From positions 106,119 through 170,118 of the forward strand of contig NZ_JACHLK010000015.1 in assembly GCF_014207955.1 (NCBI RefSeq): DNA of 64,000 bases, written 5' to 3'. Source of the stretch: Acidovorax soli. GTDB taxonomy: Bacteria > Pseudomonadota > Gammaproteobacteria > Burkholderiales > Burkholderiaceae_C. Below are positions 14,965-23,584 of the stretch, piece by piece; the stretch's first letter is position 1; each line of letters begins with the position of its first letter. Under the pieces are notes generated by a model, which was given only the letters and a program-made list of their open reading frames with translations, searched no databases and was not told the origin of the DNA. Position numbers and translations under genes: made by a program.

Positions 14965-17553
14965 ATGATGTTGAAAGCCTACCGTGACCATGTGGCCGAG
15001 CGCGCCGCGCTGGGCATCCCGCCGCTGCCCCTGACGGCCAAGCAGACGGGCGAGCTGATCGAGCTGCTCAAGAACCCGCCTGCAGGCGAAGGCGAGACGC
15101 TGGTGGACCTGATCACCAACCGCGTGCCGGCTGGTGTGGACGATGCCGCCAAGGTCAAGGCCAGCTACCTGGCTGCCGTGGCGCACGGTACCGAAGTGTG
15201 CACGCTGATCGGCCGCGAAAAGGCCACGCAGCTCTTGGGCACCATGCTGGGCGGCTACAACCTCACCCCCCTGATCGACCTGCTGGACGACGCAGCCGTG
15301 GCCTCCGTCGCTGCCGAAGCGCTCAAGAAGACGCTGCTGATGTTCGATCAGTTCCATGACGTCAAGGAAAAGGCCGACAAGGGCAACACCTTCGCCAAGG
15401 CCGTGCTGCAAAGCTGGGCCGATGCCGAGTGGTTCACCAGCCGCCCCGAAGTGGCCCAGAGCATCAAGCTCACCGTGCTCAAGGTCACCGGCGAAACCAA
15501 CACCGACGACCTGTCGCCCGCGCCCGACGCCTGGAGCCGCCCCGACATCCCGCTGCATGCCCTGGCCATGCTCAAGAACAAGCGCGACGGCATCACGCCC
15601 GAAGAAGACGGCAAGCGCGGCCCCGTGAAGTTCATCGAAGACCTGCGCGCCAAGGGCAACCTGGTGGCCTACGTGGGCGACGTGGTGGGCACGGGCTCCA
15701 GCCGCAAGTCGGCCACCAACAGCGTGCTGTGGTTCACGGGCGAAGACATCCCCTTCGTGCCCAACAAGCGCTTCGGCGGCGTCTGCCTGGGTGGCAAGAT
15801 CGCCCCCATCTTCTACAACACCATGGAAGATGCCGGCGCACTGCCCATCGAGCTGGACGTGAGCCAGATGAACATGGGCGACGAGATCGAACTGCTGCCT
15901 TACGCCGGCAAGGCGCTCAAGGACGGCCAGGTCATCGCCGAGTTCGAAGTCAAGAGCGACGTGCTGTTCGACGAAGTGCGCGCCGGCGGCCGCATTCCGC
16001 TGATCATCGGCCGTGGCCTGACGGCCAAGGCCCGCGAGGCCCTGGGCCTGGCGCCTTCCACGCTGTTCCGCCTGCCGCAAGTGCCTGCCGCCACCGGCAA
16101 GGGCTTCACGCTGGCCCAGAAGATGGTCGGCCGCGCCTGCGGCCTGCCCGAAGGCCAGGGCGTGGTGCCCGGCACCTACTGCGAACCGCGCATGACCTCG
16201 GTCGGCTCGCAGGACACCACCGGCCCGATGACGCGCGACGAACTGAAGGACCTGGCCTGCCTGGGCTTCAGCTCCGACCTGGTGATGCAGTCCTTCTGCC
16301 ACACGGCCGCCTACCCCAAGCCCGTGGACGTGAAGATGCACCACGAGCTGCCCGACTTCATCAGCACGCGCGGCGGCATCTCGCTCAAGCCCGGCGACGG
16401 CATCATCCACAGCTGGCTCAACCGCATGCTGCTGCCTGACACCGTCGGTACCGGCGGCGACTCGCACACCCGTTTCCCCATCGGTATCAGCTTCCCCGCC
16501 GGCTCCGGCCTTGTGGCGTTCGCCGCTGCCACGGGCGTGATGCCCCTGGACATGCCTGAATCGGTGCTGGTGCGCTTCAAGGGCAAGATGCAGCCCGGCG
16601 TCACGCTGCGCGACCTGGTGCACGCGATTCCGCTGTACGCCATCAAGGCCGGCCACCTCACCGTGGCCAAGCAGGGCAAGAAGAACATCTTCTCGGGCCG
16701 CATCCTGGAAATCGAAGGCCTGCCCGACATGAAGGTCGAGCAAGCGTTCGAGCTGTCCGACGCATCGGCCGAGCGCTCTGCCGCCGGCTGCACGGTGCGC
16801 CTGAACAAGGAACCCGTGATCGAGTACATCAACTCGAACATCGTGCTGCTCAAGAACATGATCGCCCAAGGCTACGCCGACGCACGCACCATCGGCCGCC
16901 GCATCAAGGCCATGGAAGCCTGGCTGGCCAACCCCCAGCTGCTGGCCCCCGATGAGAACGCCGACTACGCCGCCATCATCGAGATCGACCTGGCCGAGAT
17001 CACCGAACCCATCGTCTGCTGCCCCAACGACCCCGACGACGCCAAGACGCTGTCGGACGTGGCTGGTGCCGCGATCGACGAAGTGTTCATCGGTTCGTGC
17101 ATGACCAACATCGGCCACTTCCGCGCAGCCTCCAAGCTGCTCGAAGGCAAGAAGGACATCCCCGTCAAGCTGTGGATGGCCCCGCCCACGAAGATGGACG
17201 CGCACCAGCTCACCGAAGAAGGCCACTACGGCGTGTTCGGCGCGGCCGGCGCCCGCATGGAAATGCCCGGCTGCTCGCTGTGCATGGGCAACCAGGCCCA
17301 GGTGAAGGAAGGCGCTACCGTCATGTCCACCAGCACCCGCAACTTCCCCAACCGCCTGGGCAAGAACACCAACGTGTACCTGGGCTCGGCGGAACTGTCG
17401 GCCATCTGCTCCAAGCTGGGCCGCATCCCCACCAAGGAAGAGTACCTGACCGACATCGGCGTCATCAACCAGAACGGCGACAAGATCTACCAATACCTGA
17501 ACTTCGACAAGATCAGCGAGTTCAAGGAAGTGGCAGACGGCGTCACCGCCTGA
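14965..17553 (+). CDS. acnB: Aconitate hydratase B
   Basis: An 862-residue bifunctional aconitase/2-methylisocitrate dehydratase that converts citrate to isocitrate. The AcnB order is present: an N-terminal HEAT-like domain (about 1-160), then swivel domain 4 (about 160-370, containing GDVVGTGSSRKSATNS) and then the catalytic domains. Iron-sulfur cysteines are in FIGSCMTNIGHFR and GCSLCMGNQAQ, and GGDSHTRFPIG is the conserved His/Arg motif. Length is the AcnB norm. The last gene of the mdh run; a strong bidirectional hairpin follows 50 bases after the stop. Confidence 0.98.
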   Translation: MMLKAYRDHVAERAALGIPPLPLTAKQTGELIELLKNPPAGEGETLVDLITNRVPAGVDDAAKVKASYLAAVAHGTEVCTLIGREKATQLLGTMLGGYNLTPLIDLLDDAAVASVAAEALKKTLLMFDQFHDVKEKADKGNTFAKAVLQSWADAEWFTSRPEVAQSIKLTVLKVTGETNTDDLSPAPDAWSRPDIPLHALAMLKNKRDGITPEEDGKRGPVKFIEDLRAKGNLVAYVGDVVGTGSSRKSATNSVLWFTGEDIPFVPNKRFGGVCLGGKIAPIFYNTMEDAGALPIELDVSQMNMGDEIELLPYAGKALKDGQVIAEFEVKSDVLFDEVRAGGRIPLIIGRGLTAKAREALGLAPSTLFRLPQVPAATGKGFTLAQKMVGRACGLPEGQGVVPGTYCEPRMTSVGSQDTTGPMTRDELKDLACLGFSSDLVMQSFCHTAAYPKPVDVKMHHELPDFISTRGGISLKPGDGIIHSWLNRMLLPDTVGTGGDSHTRFPIGISFPAGSGLVAFAAATGVMPLDMPESVLVRFKGKMQPGVTLRDLVHAIPLYAIKAGHLTVAKQGKKNIFSGRILEIEGLPDMKVEQAFELSDASAERSAAGCTVRLNKEPVIEYINSNIVLLKNMIAQGYADARTIGRRIKAMEAWLANPQLLAPDENADYAAIIEIDLAEITEPIVCCPNDPDDAKTLSDVAGAAIDEVFIGSCMTNIGHFRAASKLLEGKKDIPVKLWMAPPTKMDAHQLTEEGHYGVFGAAGARMEMPGCSLCMGNQAQVKEGATVMSTSTRNFPNRLGKNTNVYLGSAELSAICSKLGRIPTKEEYLTDIGVINQNGDKIYQYLNFDKISEFKEVADGVTA

Positions 17554-17604
17554 TCGGTTGACGGATCGCCCGGCCCCATTCGGGGTTGGGCGGGTACGTT
17601 CCCC

Positions 17605-17645
17605 AAAGCAAAACGGGCTCCCAGATGGGAGCCCGTTTTGCTTTT
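17605..17645. terminator. Bidirectional rho-independent terminator after acnB
   Basis: A perfect ~17-base-pair stem, AAAGCAAAACGGGCTCC pairing with GGAGCCCGTTTTGCTTT around a CAGATG loop, with T-rich flanks on both strands. It separates acnB from the convergent small-protein genes that begin at 17752. Confidence 0.85.
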
Positions 17646-17751
17646 GGATGCAGGGGAAACACTTCCACATGGTGGCGGTGCCCACGACCGTGAAACACCA
17701 CCACCATGGGAAGGCCCGCAACTGGCGAGCCTTGCTTGAAGGCCCTTGCTC

Positions 17752-18045
17752 TTACAGGGCGCTGATCTCGCCCGAAGGGATCTGGCCGGTGCGCACGGCT
17801 TCGGCAGCCGCAGCACGCACGGCAGCGCGGTCAGCCGTGGACTTGTAGGTCACGACGCGCGAGCCAGCAGGTTCCAGGCTGCGGGTCTGGGCAACCGTAG
17901 CAGCTTCGGCAGCCACTTCGGCACGGGTGCGGTTCGTGTCGAACTTCAGCGCGAACTGCGAGGCATCGGCTTCGTCAGCGTGGGCGCCAAAGGCAGAGAA
18001 AGCAGCCACAGCGGCGATGGACAGGAAACGTGCGGTCTTGTTCAT
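17752..18045 (-). CDS. Small exported protein, tandem paralogue 1
   Basis: A 97-residue protein with a signal peptide (MNKTARFLSIAAVAAFSAFGAHA, cleavage after AHA at about 23). The mature ~74 residues are alanine-rich and helical, with RTRAEVAAEAATVAQTR and a C-terminal VRTGQIPSGEISAL. It is 88/97 identical to the gene directly upstream. This resembles the many short DUF4148-like secreted proteins of Burkholderiales, in which an 'LTRAEVxAE' helix recurs; their function is unknown. Convergent with acnB across a terminator. A periplasmic location is predicted. Confidence 0.85.
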   Translation of the reverse strand: MNKTARFLSIAAVAAFSAFGAHADEADASQFALKFDTNRTRAEVAAEAATVAQTRSLEPAGSRVVTYKSTADRAAVRAAAAEAVRTGQIPSGEISAL

Positions 18046-18101
18046 GGTGATACTCCGATCGAATTCAAAAAATGAGGGGGCTGGTCTGTTCAGGCAGGTG
18101 C

Positions 18102-18395
18102 TTACAGGGCACCGATCTCGCCGGAAGAGATCTGGCCGGTGCGCACAGCGTCAGCCGCCTGGGCACGCACGGCAGCGCGGTCAGCGGTCGACTTGTAGGT
18201 CACCACGCGGGAACCAGCGGGTTCCAGGCTGCGCGTCTGGGCGACGGTGGCGGCTTCAGCGGCCACTTCAGCGCGGGTGCGGTTGGTTTCGAACTTGGTG
18301 GCGAATTGCGAAGCATCGGCTTCGTCGGCGTGGGCGCCGAAAGAAGCGAAAGCGGCTACAGCGGCGATGGAGAGGAAACGTGCGGTCGTGTTCAT
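18102..18395 (-). CDS. Small exported protein, tandem paralogue 2
   Basis: A 97-residue exported protein, nearly the same as its neighbour at 17752-18045, with nine substitutions spread along the chain (residue 3, the signal peptide, 33, 36, the C-terminal helix and tail). The signal peptide ends at AHA near residue 23. The mature part carries RTRAEVAAEAATVAQTR and KSTADRAAVR. AAGGACTTTCATC precedes the ATG. The two genes are 56 bases apart and in the same direction, the layout of a recent tandem duplication. Conservation of both reading frames suggests both are used. No catalytic residues are evident. Confidence 0.85.
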   Translation of the reverse strand: MNTTARFLSIAAVAAFASFGAHADEADASQFATKFETNRTRAEVAAEAATVAQTRSLEPAGSRVVTYKSTADRAAVRAQAADAVRTGQISSGEIGAL

Positions 18396-18701
18396 GATGA
18401 AAGTCCTTTGGGTAGAAAAAGCGTCTCAAAAAAACCGGAGCGAAAACAACTTCAAACCGGGTTCGGTGAGTCGCCTTGCGGGTTCGGCTCATCGATGGGT
18501 TGAACTGTACGCCTCGTGTGTTCAGAGAAAAACTACCCAGTCACGAACTGTCTGTTCCAGTTTTGGAAATAGTTGCGGGCATGGAGGAGGCCAGCCAGGT
18601 CATGTTGCAGACACGCCATTGCCTTGTGTTTGTCATGCAAATGTCATGATGGCGGCGCATTCTTGGCCCATAACAACAACAAAGGAAATGGAGGTACATC
18701 C
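18396..18701. other. Intergenic region between divergent genes; Pho-box-like site inside
   Basis: This 306-base stretch separates the small exported genes from the DUF3592/ankyrin gene. The left two thirds show no convincing ORF or RNA. The right part carries tandem TGTCAT motifs described separately and a strong GGAGG ribosome site at 18690-18694. Confidence 0.6.
18630..18649 (+). promoter_or_regulatory. Candidate Pho box (PhoB site)
   Basis: TTGTCATGCAA followed by ATGTCATGA gives two TGTCAT direct repeats with the 11-base spacing of the PhoB consensus CTGTCATAWAW-CTGTCAY. It ends 52 bases before the ATG at 18702. Phosphate control is inferred from motif only. Confidence 0.45.
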
Positions 18702-21308
18702 ATGGCAAGAGAGGAAAATTCCACCAGCGGCAAGGCCGCAGACAGCCTGGGCAAGCGCCTGGTGCTGCTGCTGTTCAGCGCGGTGTTCGCAGTGGCCTTT
18801 GGCCTGGGCGGCTACGCCGCCGGCCTCAAGCCCCTGGTGCAGACGCTGCGCCTGGCGCTCGACGCACGCAGCTGGCAGCCCGTGCAGGCCCAGGTGCTGT
18901 CGGCCGAGCTCAAGACCCACACCAGCAGCGACGGCCCGAGCTACGAGGCCCTGGTGCGCTACCGCTACGAAGTGGGTGGCCGCTCCTACCAAAGCACCCA
19001 GCTGGGGCTGGACCCCGCGGGTTATTCCGACAACATCGCCGCCGACTGGTCGCGCGACTGGGCCCGGCGGCTGCAGGCCGCGAAGGAGCGGGGCCAGCGC
19101 ATCACCGTGCTGGTCGATCCGCACGACCCGGCGCGCGCCCTCATCGACCCGTCCATCCGCTGGCAGCTGCAGCTGTTCCGCCTGCCTTTTGCCCTGGTCT
19201 TCACCGGGGTGGGGGTGGTCGCAGCCGGCTTCTTCGTGGTCCTGCTGCTGGGCCTGGGCCGAGGCCGGGGTGGCGATGGCTCCGAAGCGCCGCGCTCCTC
19301 CCTGGGGGCTGCCCCCGGCGCTCTGGTGAAGGGCGGCGCCAGCAAGTCGGTCGGGGCCATCTGGTTCTTCGCCTTCTTCTGGTGCGGCATCGCCTTCCCC
19401 ATGGCGGGCATGCTGTGGACCAGCAGCGGCGCGCCCTGGTACGCCAAGGCCTTCATCTCGATCTTCGTGATGGTGGGGGTAGGCCTGATCGGCCTGGCAC
19501 TGCACCAGACCCACATGGCCTGGCGCTACGCGGGCTCGGTGCTCACGCTGCTGCCCTCGCAGCCGCGTGGTGGCCACGCGCTGGAGGCCACCCTGCTGCT
19601 GCCCGAGCGTGCCGCGGCCTACCAGCAGGACCAGGCCCTGCAGCTGCGCCTGGCCCAGTACCGGGTGGACGAGTCGAGTTCGGGCTCGCCCGAGCGCTGC
19701 GTGGAGTCGTTCACCGAGGCCGCACGCGTGCAGCGCACGGCCGATGCCGGCCTGCGCGTGAGCGCTCGCTTCAACCTGCCGGCCGATGCACCCCCGCACG
19801 GCGCGCAGCGCTCGGGCGAACGCGTGGACTGGCGGCTGGAGCTGCTGCACAGCCCCGGGGGTGGGGTGGAGCTGACCTACGACCTGCCCGTGCAGGCCGC
19901 GGTGCATGGCTTTGGCGGCGTGGACAGCGAACTACCCGACCGCTTCGACCGGCGCGCCGCCTGGAAGCAGGAGACCCCCATCCCGCCCGCCCATGCCACC
20001 AGCGGGGAGCAGGGCGACGCAGACGAGGACCGCGATGAGCACGCTCCGGTGATCCTGCCCGCCTCGGTCACGCTGCACGAAACCGCCGAGGGCTGGCACT
20101 ACCGCTTTGCCCAGACCGGCTGGCGCTGGGCGGCCGGCCTGGTGTTGGCCGGCCTGGTGGTGGAGGGTGCCATCAACGGCCGCTGGGGTGCCCAGGGTTT
20201 GGTGCTGCCGCGCTCCTTCCTGTTCGCGGGGCTGGCCTGGTGGGCGTTGGCCGCCTTTGTGCTGCACGCTGCCACGCGCCGCTGGGAGTTGGCGGTGCGC
20301 GACGAGGGCATTGTGGTGCGCTGCCGCTCCTGGCTCTGGTCGCGCACCCGGGCCCTGCCGGGCCAGACCAGCCAGCAGTTGGTGCACAAGCTGCTCTACT
20401 CCACCGGCAGCGGTGGCAGTGAGGAGCGCTACTACGCTGTGTACGCCCGCGAAGCAGGGGGCGCGCTGGTGCGGCTCACGCCCGGCGTGGCCGGCGATGC
20501 GGCCGCCACCGCCGTCGGCCAGTCCATCGCCCGGGCCTGGGCGCACCGCCAGGGGCGCTTCAGCCCGGGGGCCGTGCGGTCGGTGCGCAGCGCGCATTCG
20601 CGCCCGGCGTGGGGGGCGCTGCTGCTGGCTGCTGCGCTGGCCTGGGCGTTGTGGGGGCCCCGGCCTGCAGACAAGGTAGCCGGTGCCCAGCCTTCGGTCA
20701 CCTACTCCACCGTGGATGGCCGCCTGCTCGATGCCCAGAACGCGGGCGATGCCCCGGCCCTGCGCGCCGCGCTGGCCGCAGGGGCCAACCCCAATCTGCT
20801 CGCGCCCAATGGTTCCAGCGTGCTCATGCTGGCCGCGCACCGCGGGCAGATGGAGCACATCGAGGCCCTGCTGGCCGCCGGTGCCCGGCCCGACCTGCGC
20901 CAGACCCAGAAGGACAGCGAGCGCGGCGACACCGCCCTGCTGCGCGCCTTCTATGGCGGCCACCTGGCCGCGGCCGAGCGCCTGGTGCAGGCGGGGGCCA
21001 GCCTGTCGGCGCGCAACCGCTGGGACTGGGGCCCCATGCACATGGCGGCGCAAAGCGGCTGCATCGCCTGCCTGGACTGGCTGGCCGCGCGCGGCCAGGC
21101 CATCGACGAGCCTGCCCCCGCCAGCCGCGGCGAGACCCCCACCATGCTGGCCGCGGGCCGGGGCAGGGTGCAGGCGCTGCAATGGTTCGAGGCGCGCGGC
21201 GTCGACCTGGCACGCCAGGACCCGCATGGCAAGACCGCGCTCGACTGGGCGCGCTTCAAGCAGCAGGCCGAAGCCGAGCAGTGGCTGCTGCAGCGCACCG
21301 CGCGCTGA
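18702..21308 (+). CDS. Large membrane protein with DUF3592-like region and C-terminal ankyrin repeats
   Basis: An 868-residue inner-membrane protein; ATG 18702 is chosen because AATGGAGG precedes it. Membrane segments are predicted at about 20-43, 155-183, 212-235, 240-262, 460-480, 490-515 and 640-655. The first extracytoplasmic part, with VQAQVLSAELKTH, YRYEVGGRSYQS and VLVDPHDPARALID, matches the DUF3592 pattern of unknown function. From about 690 to the end come four to five ankyrin repeats (ALRAALAAGANPN, MLAAHRGQMEHIEALLAAGA, LLRAFYGGHLAAAERLVQAGA). Combining DUF3592 with ankyrins is unusual. A protein-interaction role for the tail is inferred; no enzyme motif was seen. Confidence 0.85.
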   Translation: MAREENSTSGKAADSLGKRLVLLLFSAVFAVAFGLGGYAAGLKPLVQTLRLALDARSWQPVQAQVLSAELKTHTSSDGPSYEALVRYRYEVGGRSYQSTQLGLDPAGYSDNIAADWSRDWARRLQAAKERGQRITVLVDPHDPARALIDPSIRWQLQLFRLPFALVFTGVGVVAAGFFVVLLLGLGRGRGGDGSEAPRSSLGAAPGALVKGGASKSVGAIWFFAFFWCGIAFPMAGMLWTSSGAPWYAKAFISIFVMVGVGLIGLALHQTHMAWRYAGSVLTLLPSQPRGGHALEATLLLPERAAAYQQDQALQLRLAQYRVDESSSGSPERCVESFTEAARVQRTADAGLRVSARFNLPADAPPHGAQRSGERVDWRLELLHSPGGGVELTYDLPVQAAVHGFGGVDSELPDRFDRRAAWKQETPIPPAHATSGEQGDADEDRDEHAPVILPASVTLHETAEGWHYRFAQTGWRWAAGLVLAGLVVEGAINGRWGAQGLVLPRSFLFAGLAWWALAAFVLHAATRRWELAVRDEGIVVRCRSWLWSRTRALPGQTSQQLVHKLLYSTGSGGSEERYYAVYAREAGGALVRLTPGVAGDAAATAVGQSIARAWAHRQGRFSPGAVRSVRSAHSRPAWGALLLAAALAWALWGPRPADKVAGAQPSVTYSTVDGRLLDAQNAGDAPALRAALAAGANPNLLAPNGSSVLMLAAHRGQMEHIEALLAAGARPDLRQTQKDSERGDTALLRAFYGGHLAAAERLVQAGASLSARNRWDWGPMHMAAQSGCIACLDWLAARGQAIDEPAPASRGETPTMLAAGRGRVQALQWFEARGVDLARQDPHGKTALDWARFKQQAEAEQWLLQRTAR

Positions 21309-21323
21309 GCACGCGCTGACCGT

Positions 21324-22463
21324 CTACGCCTTGCGCAGCACGTTCTTTTGCAGGTAGTCCAGCACCCGGTCCACCCGCTGGACCGCCGTGGCTTTCATGG
21401 CGGGTGCCGCCGTGCGCTCGTCGCTCGCGCGCTTGTACTGCGCCACCGCCTGGAACTGCTTGCCGCCATACAGCCAGGCGCTGATGAGCGCTGCGTAGCC
21501 GGGGCTCTGGTGCACGTGCTCGGCCAGGCTTTTGGCCGCCTGGGGATTCTTGGGCGCAGGCAGCGGGAAGGCGGGCGTTCCCGACATCACGGCGTGCAGG
21601 TCCGGTGCCGTGCGGGTCATCTCCAGGATCGGACCCACCGGGTCCTGCACCTCGTTCACCATGCGCTGCAGTTCGGCCTGGGTGCGCACGGGCACATAGG
21701 CATAGACGCCCTGGAAGATGCCGACCCAGAAGCTCATCTGGCGCCGGAAGAACATCTCGTCCTGCTCCGGAAAGATGGCCCGCTGGATGGCGGCGATCTC
21801 TTCGCTGAACACATTGATGTCGACGGCCAGACAGGGCACGTTGTTGACCGTGGTGCTCAGCAGGGTGACGCTTTGGCCCCCGACCGGGGTGGCCCGGAAA
21901 TACGTGGCTTCCGCCTGCGCGCGGTAGTAGGGCAGGCCCAGCGCCAGCCGGGGCGCAATGAAGCCATGCTGCAGCAGCAGGGCGTTGAGCGCGGCGCGCA
22001 TTTCGTCGCGCGATGCCTGCAGCGCCAGGGTCAGGGGCGCCGCCGCCTCGCGGGTGGGTTCCTCCACGGCCTGGGCCGTCTCCAGCCAGAAACCGGCGCG
22101 CTCGGGCGGCAGCACGCGGTCGGGCGGCACCAGGGCCAGGCCCTGCTGGTCATCCAGCACCGTCAGGCCCAGCGCATTGGCGTGCTTGGCCACCACGCGC
22201 AGCAACTGCACGCGGTGGGCCTCAGGCAGCTGGAAGGTCCACACGGCCTTGGTGCAGGCCTTCGCATCGGCCACCGGATCGCTGGCCCAGGGGGCCTCGC
22301 CGCAGCCCTTGTAGGCCGCCATCTGAGTGGCCAGGGCCGCGAAGCGGGGGCGGGGCGCCGGGGCCTCCAGTTCCAGCGAAAACCAGGTGCGCAGCACTTC
22401 CTCGAAGGAGGCCGGGGTGGCCTGGCCGGCAGGTTGTTCCCAAACGCGAAGGTCGTAGCTCAT
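21324..22463 (-). CDS. Hypothetical protein coupled to a LysR regulator
   Basis: A 379-residue soluble protein that I do not recognise. It begins MSYDLRVWEQP, contains WTFQLPEAHRVQLLRVVAKHANALGLTVLDDQ near residue 75-110 and FWVGIFQGVYAYVPVR around 250, and ends in a basic helix. The first half resembles small-domain proteins that start 'SYDLxVWxxP', seen in various hypothetical families. No signal peptide is present. Its ATG (22463) overlaps the stop of the LysR gene upstream (ATGA), so both are translated together. The function is unknown; it may be the regulator's cognate product. Confidence 0.75.
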   Translation of the reverse strand: MSYDLRVWEQPAGQATPASFEEVLRTWFSLELEAPAPRPRFAALATQMAAYKGCGEAPWASDPVADAKACTKAVWTFQLPEAHRVQLLRVVAKHANALGLTVLDDQQGLALVPPDRVLPPERAGFWLETAQAVEEPTREAAAPLTLALQASRDEMRAALNALLLQHGFIAPRLALGLPYYRAQAEATYFRATPVGGQSVTLLSTTVNNVPCLAVDINVFSEEIAAIQRAIFPEQDEMFFRRQMSFWVGIFQGVYAYVPVRTQAELQRMVNEVQDPVGPILEMTRTAPDLHAVMSGTPAFPLPAPKNPQAAKSLAEHVHQSPGYAALISAWLYGGKQFQAVAQYKRASDERTAAPAMKATAVQRVDRVLDYLQKNVLRKA

Positions 22464-23380
22464 GGTGCAGGTGTGAAAGAGGATGCGGCATTGTGCGCAG
22501 CGGGTAGCAGATGGTGCACCAACTGCTGCGCATGTTGTGGCAAATCTTGCAGCGTGCGCAGGCACAGCACCAGGCTGCGCTCGGCCCAGGCATCGGTCAG
22601 GCGCACCGCCTTCACACGTTGGGCGCGGGCGTGGCGCGCAGCGGCGGCACGGGGGATGATGCCAACGCCCACCCCCAGGCCCACCAGTTGGCACACGGCC
22701 TCGAACTGGCGCAGCCGCACCCGGTAGCGCAGGCGCCGGCCCTGGCGCTGCGCGTGGCGCACCACCAGGGCCTGCAGCGCGCTGCCTTCGGCCAGGCCGA
22801 TGAAGTCCAGGTGCGCCACCTCGGCCAGCGCCACACTGCGCCGGGCCGCCAGCTCGTGCCCCTGCGGCACCACCAGCACCAGCGGGTCGGGCCGCAGCGC
22901 ATGGGTGGCCAGGCCTCCCAGGTCCACCGCGTCGGACACCAGGCCCATGTCGCACAGGCCGGCGCGCACGGCGTCGGCCACCTCCTGGCTGGAGCGTTCG
23001 TCCACGTCCACCGAAATGCGCGGGTGCCGCGCCAAGAAGCCGGCTATCGCTTGCGGCAGGTACTCGCTGAGCGCCGAGCTATTGCACAGCACGCGCACAT
23101 GGCCCGCCAGGCCCGTGCCGTATTCGCCCAGGTCGCCGCGCAACTGTTCCATCTGCTGCAGCACCAGCCGCGCATGGTGCAGCAGCGTGTGGCCCGCGGG
23201 CGTGGGCTCCACGCCGCGCTGCGCGCGCAGCAGCAGGGGTACGCCCAGCGCGTCTTCCATGCCGCGGATGCGCTCGCTCGCCGAAGCCAGCGCCATGTGG
23301 CTGCGCTCGGCCCCACCGGTGATGGTGCCGGCCTCGTGCACGTTCACGAACAGCCGCAGATCGGTCAGGTCAAAGCGCAT
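22460..23380 (-). CDS. LysR-family transcriptional regulator
   Basis: A 306-residue regulator. The N-terminal winged helix begins MRFDLTDLRLFVNVHEAGTI and continues through ASASERIRGMEDALGVPLLLR to the QRGVEPTPAGHTLLHHARLVL linker helix (residues 1-80). The rest is the LysR substrate-binding fold (about 90-290) with VRVLCNSSALSEYLP and a LVLVVPQGHELA strand. ATG 23380 gives the canonical LTTR start. It is divergent from the TauE/SafE permease at 23585, the classic position for a regulator of that gene, and is coupled to the downstream hypothetical gene. Inducer unknown. Confidence 0.93.
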   Translation of the reverse strand: MRFDLTDLRLFVNVHEAGTITGGAERSHMALASASERIRGMEDALGVPLLLRAQRGVEPTPAGHTLLHHARLVLQQMEQLRGDLGEYGTGLAGHVRVLCNSSALSEYLPQAIAGFLARHPRISVDVDERSSQEVADAVRAGLCDMGLVSDAVDLGGLATHALRPDPLVLVVPQGHELAARRSVALAEVAHLDFIGLAEGSALQALVVRHAQRQGRRLRYRVRLRQFEAVCQLVGLGVGVGIIPRAAAARHARAQRVKAVRLTDAWAERSLVLCLRTLQDLPQHAQQLVHHLLPAAHNAASSFTPAP

Positions 23381-23584
23381 GGCCACAACGTACCACAGTT
23401 GCGCGCTGCCTTCGGCTCCGCCTGAGGCTGGGTGGGGCGCATTCCGCATTTTCAGCGCCCCGCATCTTGCCAAGAATGGCTGGCACGACCCGCCGCATCG
23501 AGCGGGCTGTGAAGGAGGCACCCCCATGGATCTGATGCAATTTCACAATTGTCCTGCATTGCACGCTTCTGGCGGGTGGCAGGC

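Noticed and set aside
14944..17721. 925-residue minus-strand open frame across acnB, and a similar plus-strand frame across sdhA (7455-9392)
   Set aside because: Both are antisense shadows of GC-rich genes. The translations are low-complexity (Gly/Val/His/Gln-rich) and match no family, while the opposite strand encodes full, canonical enzymes.
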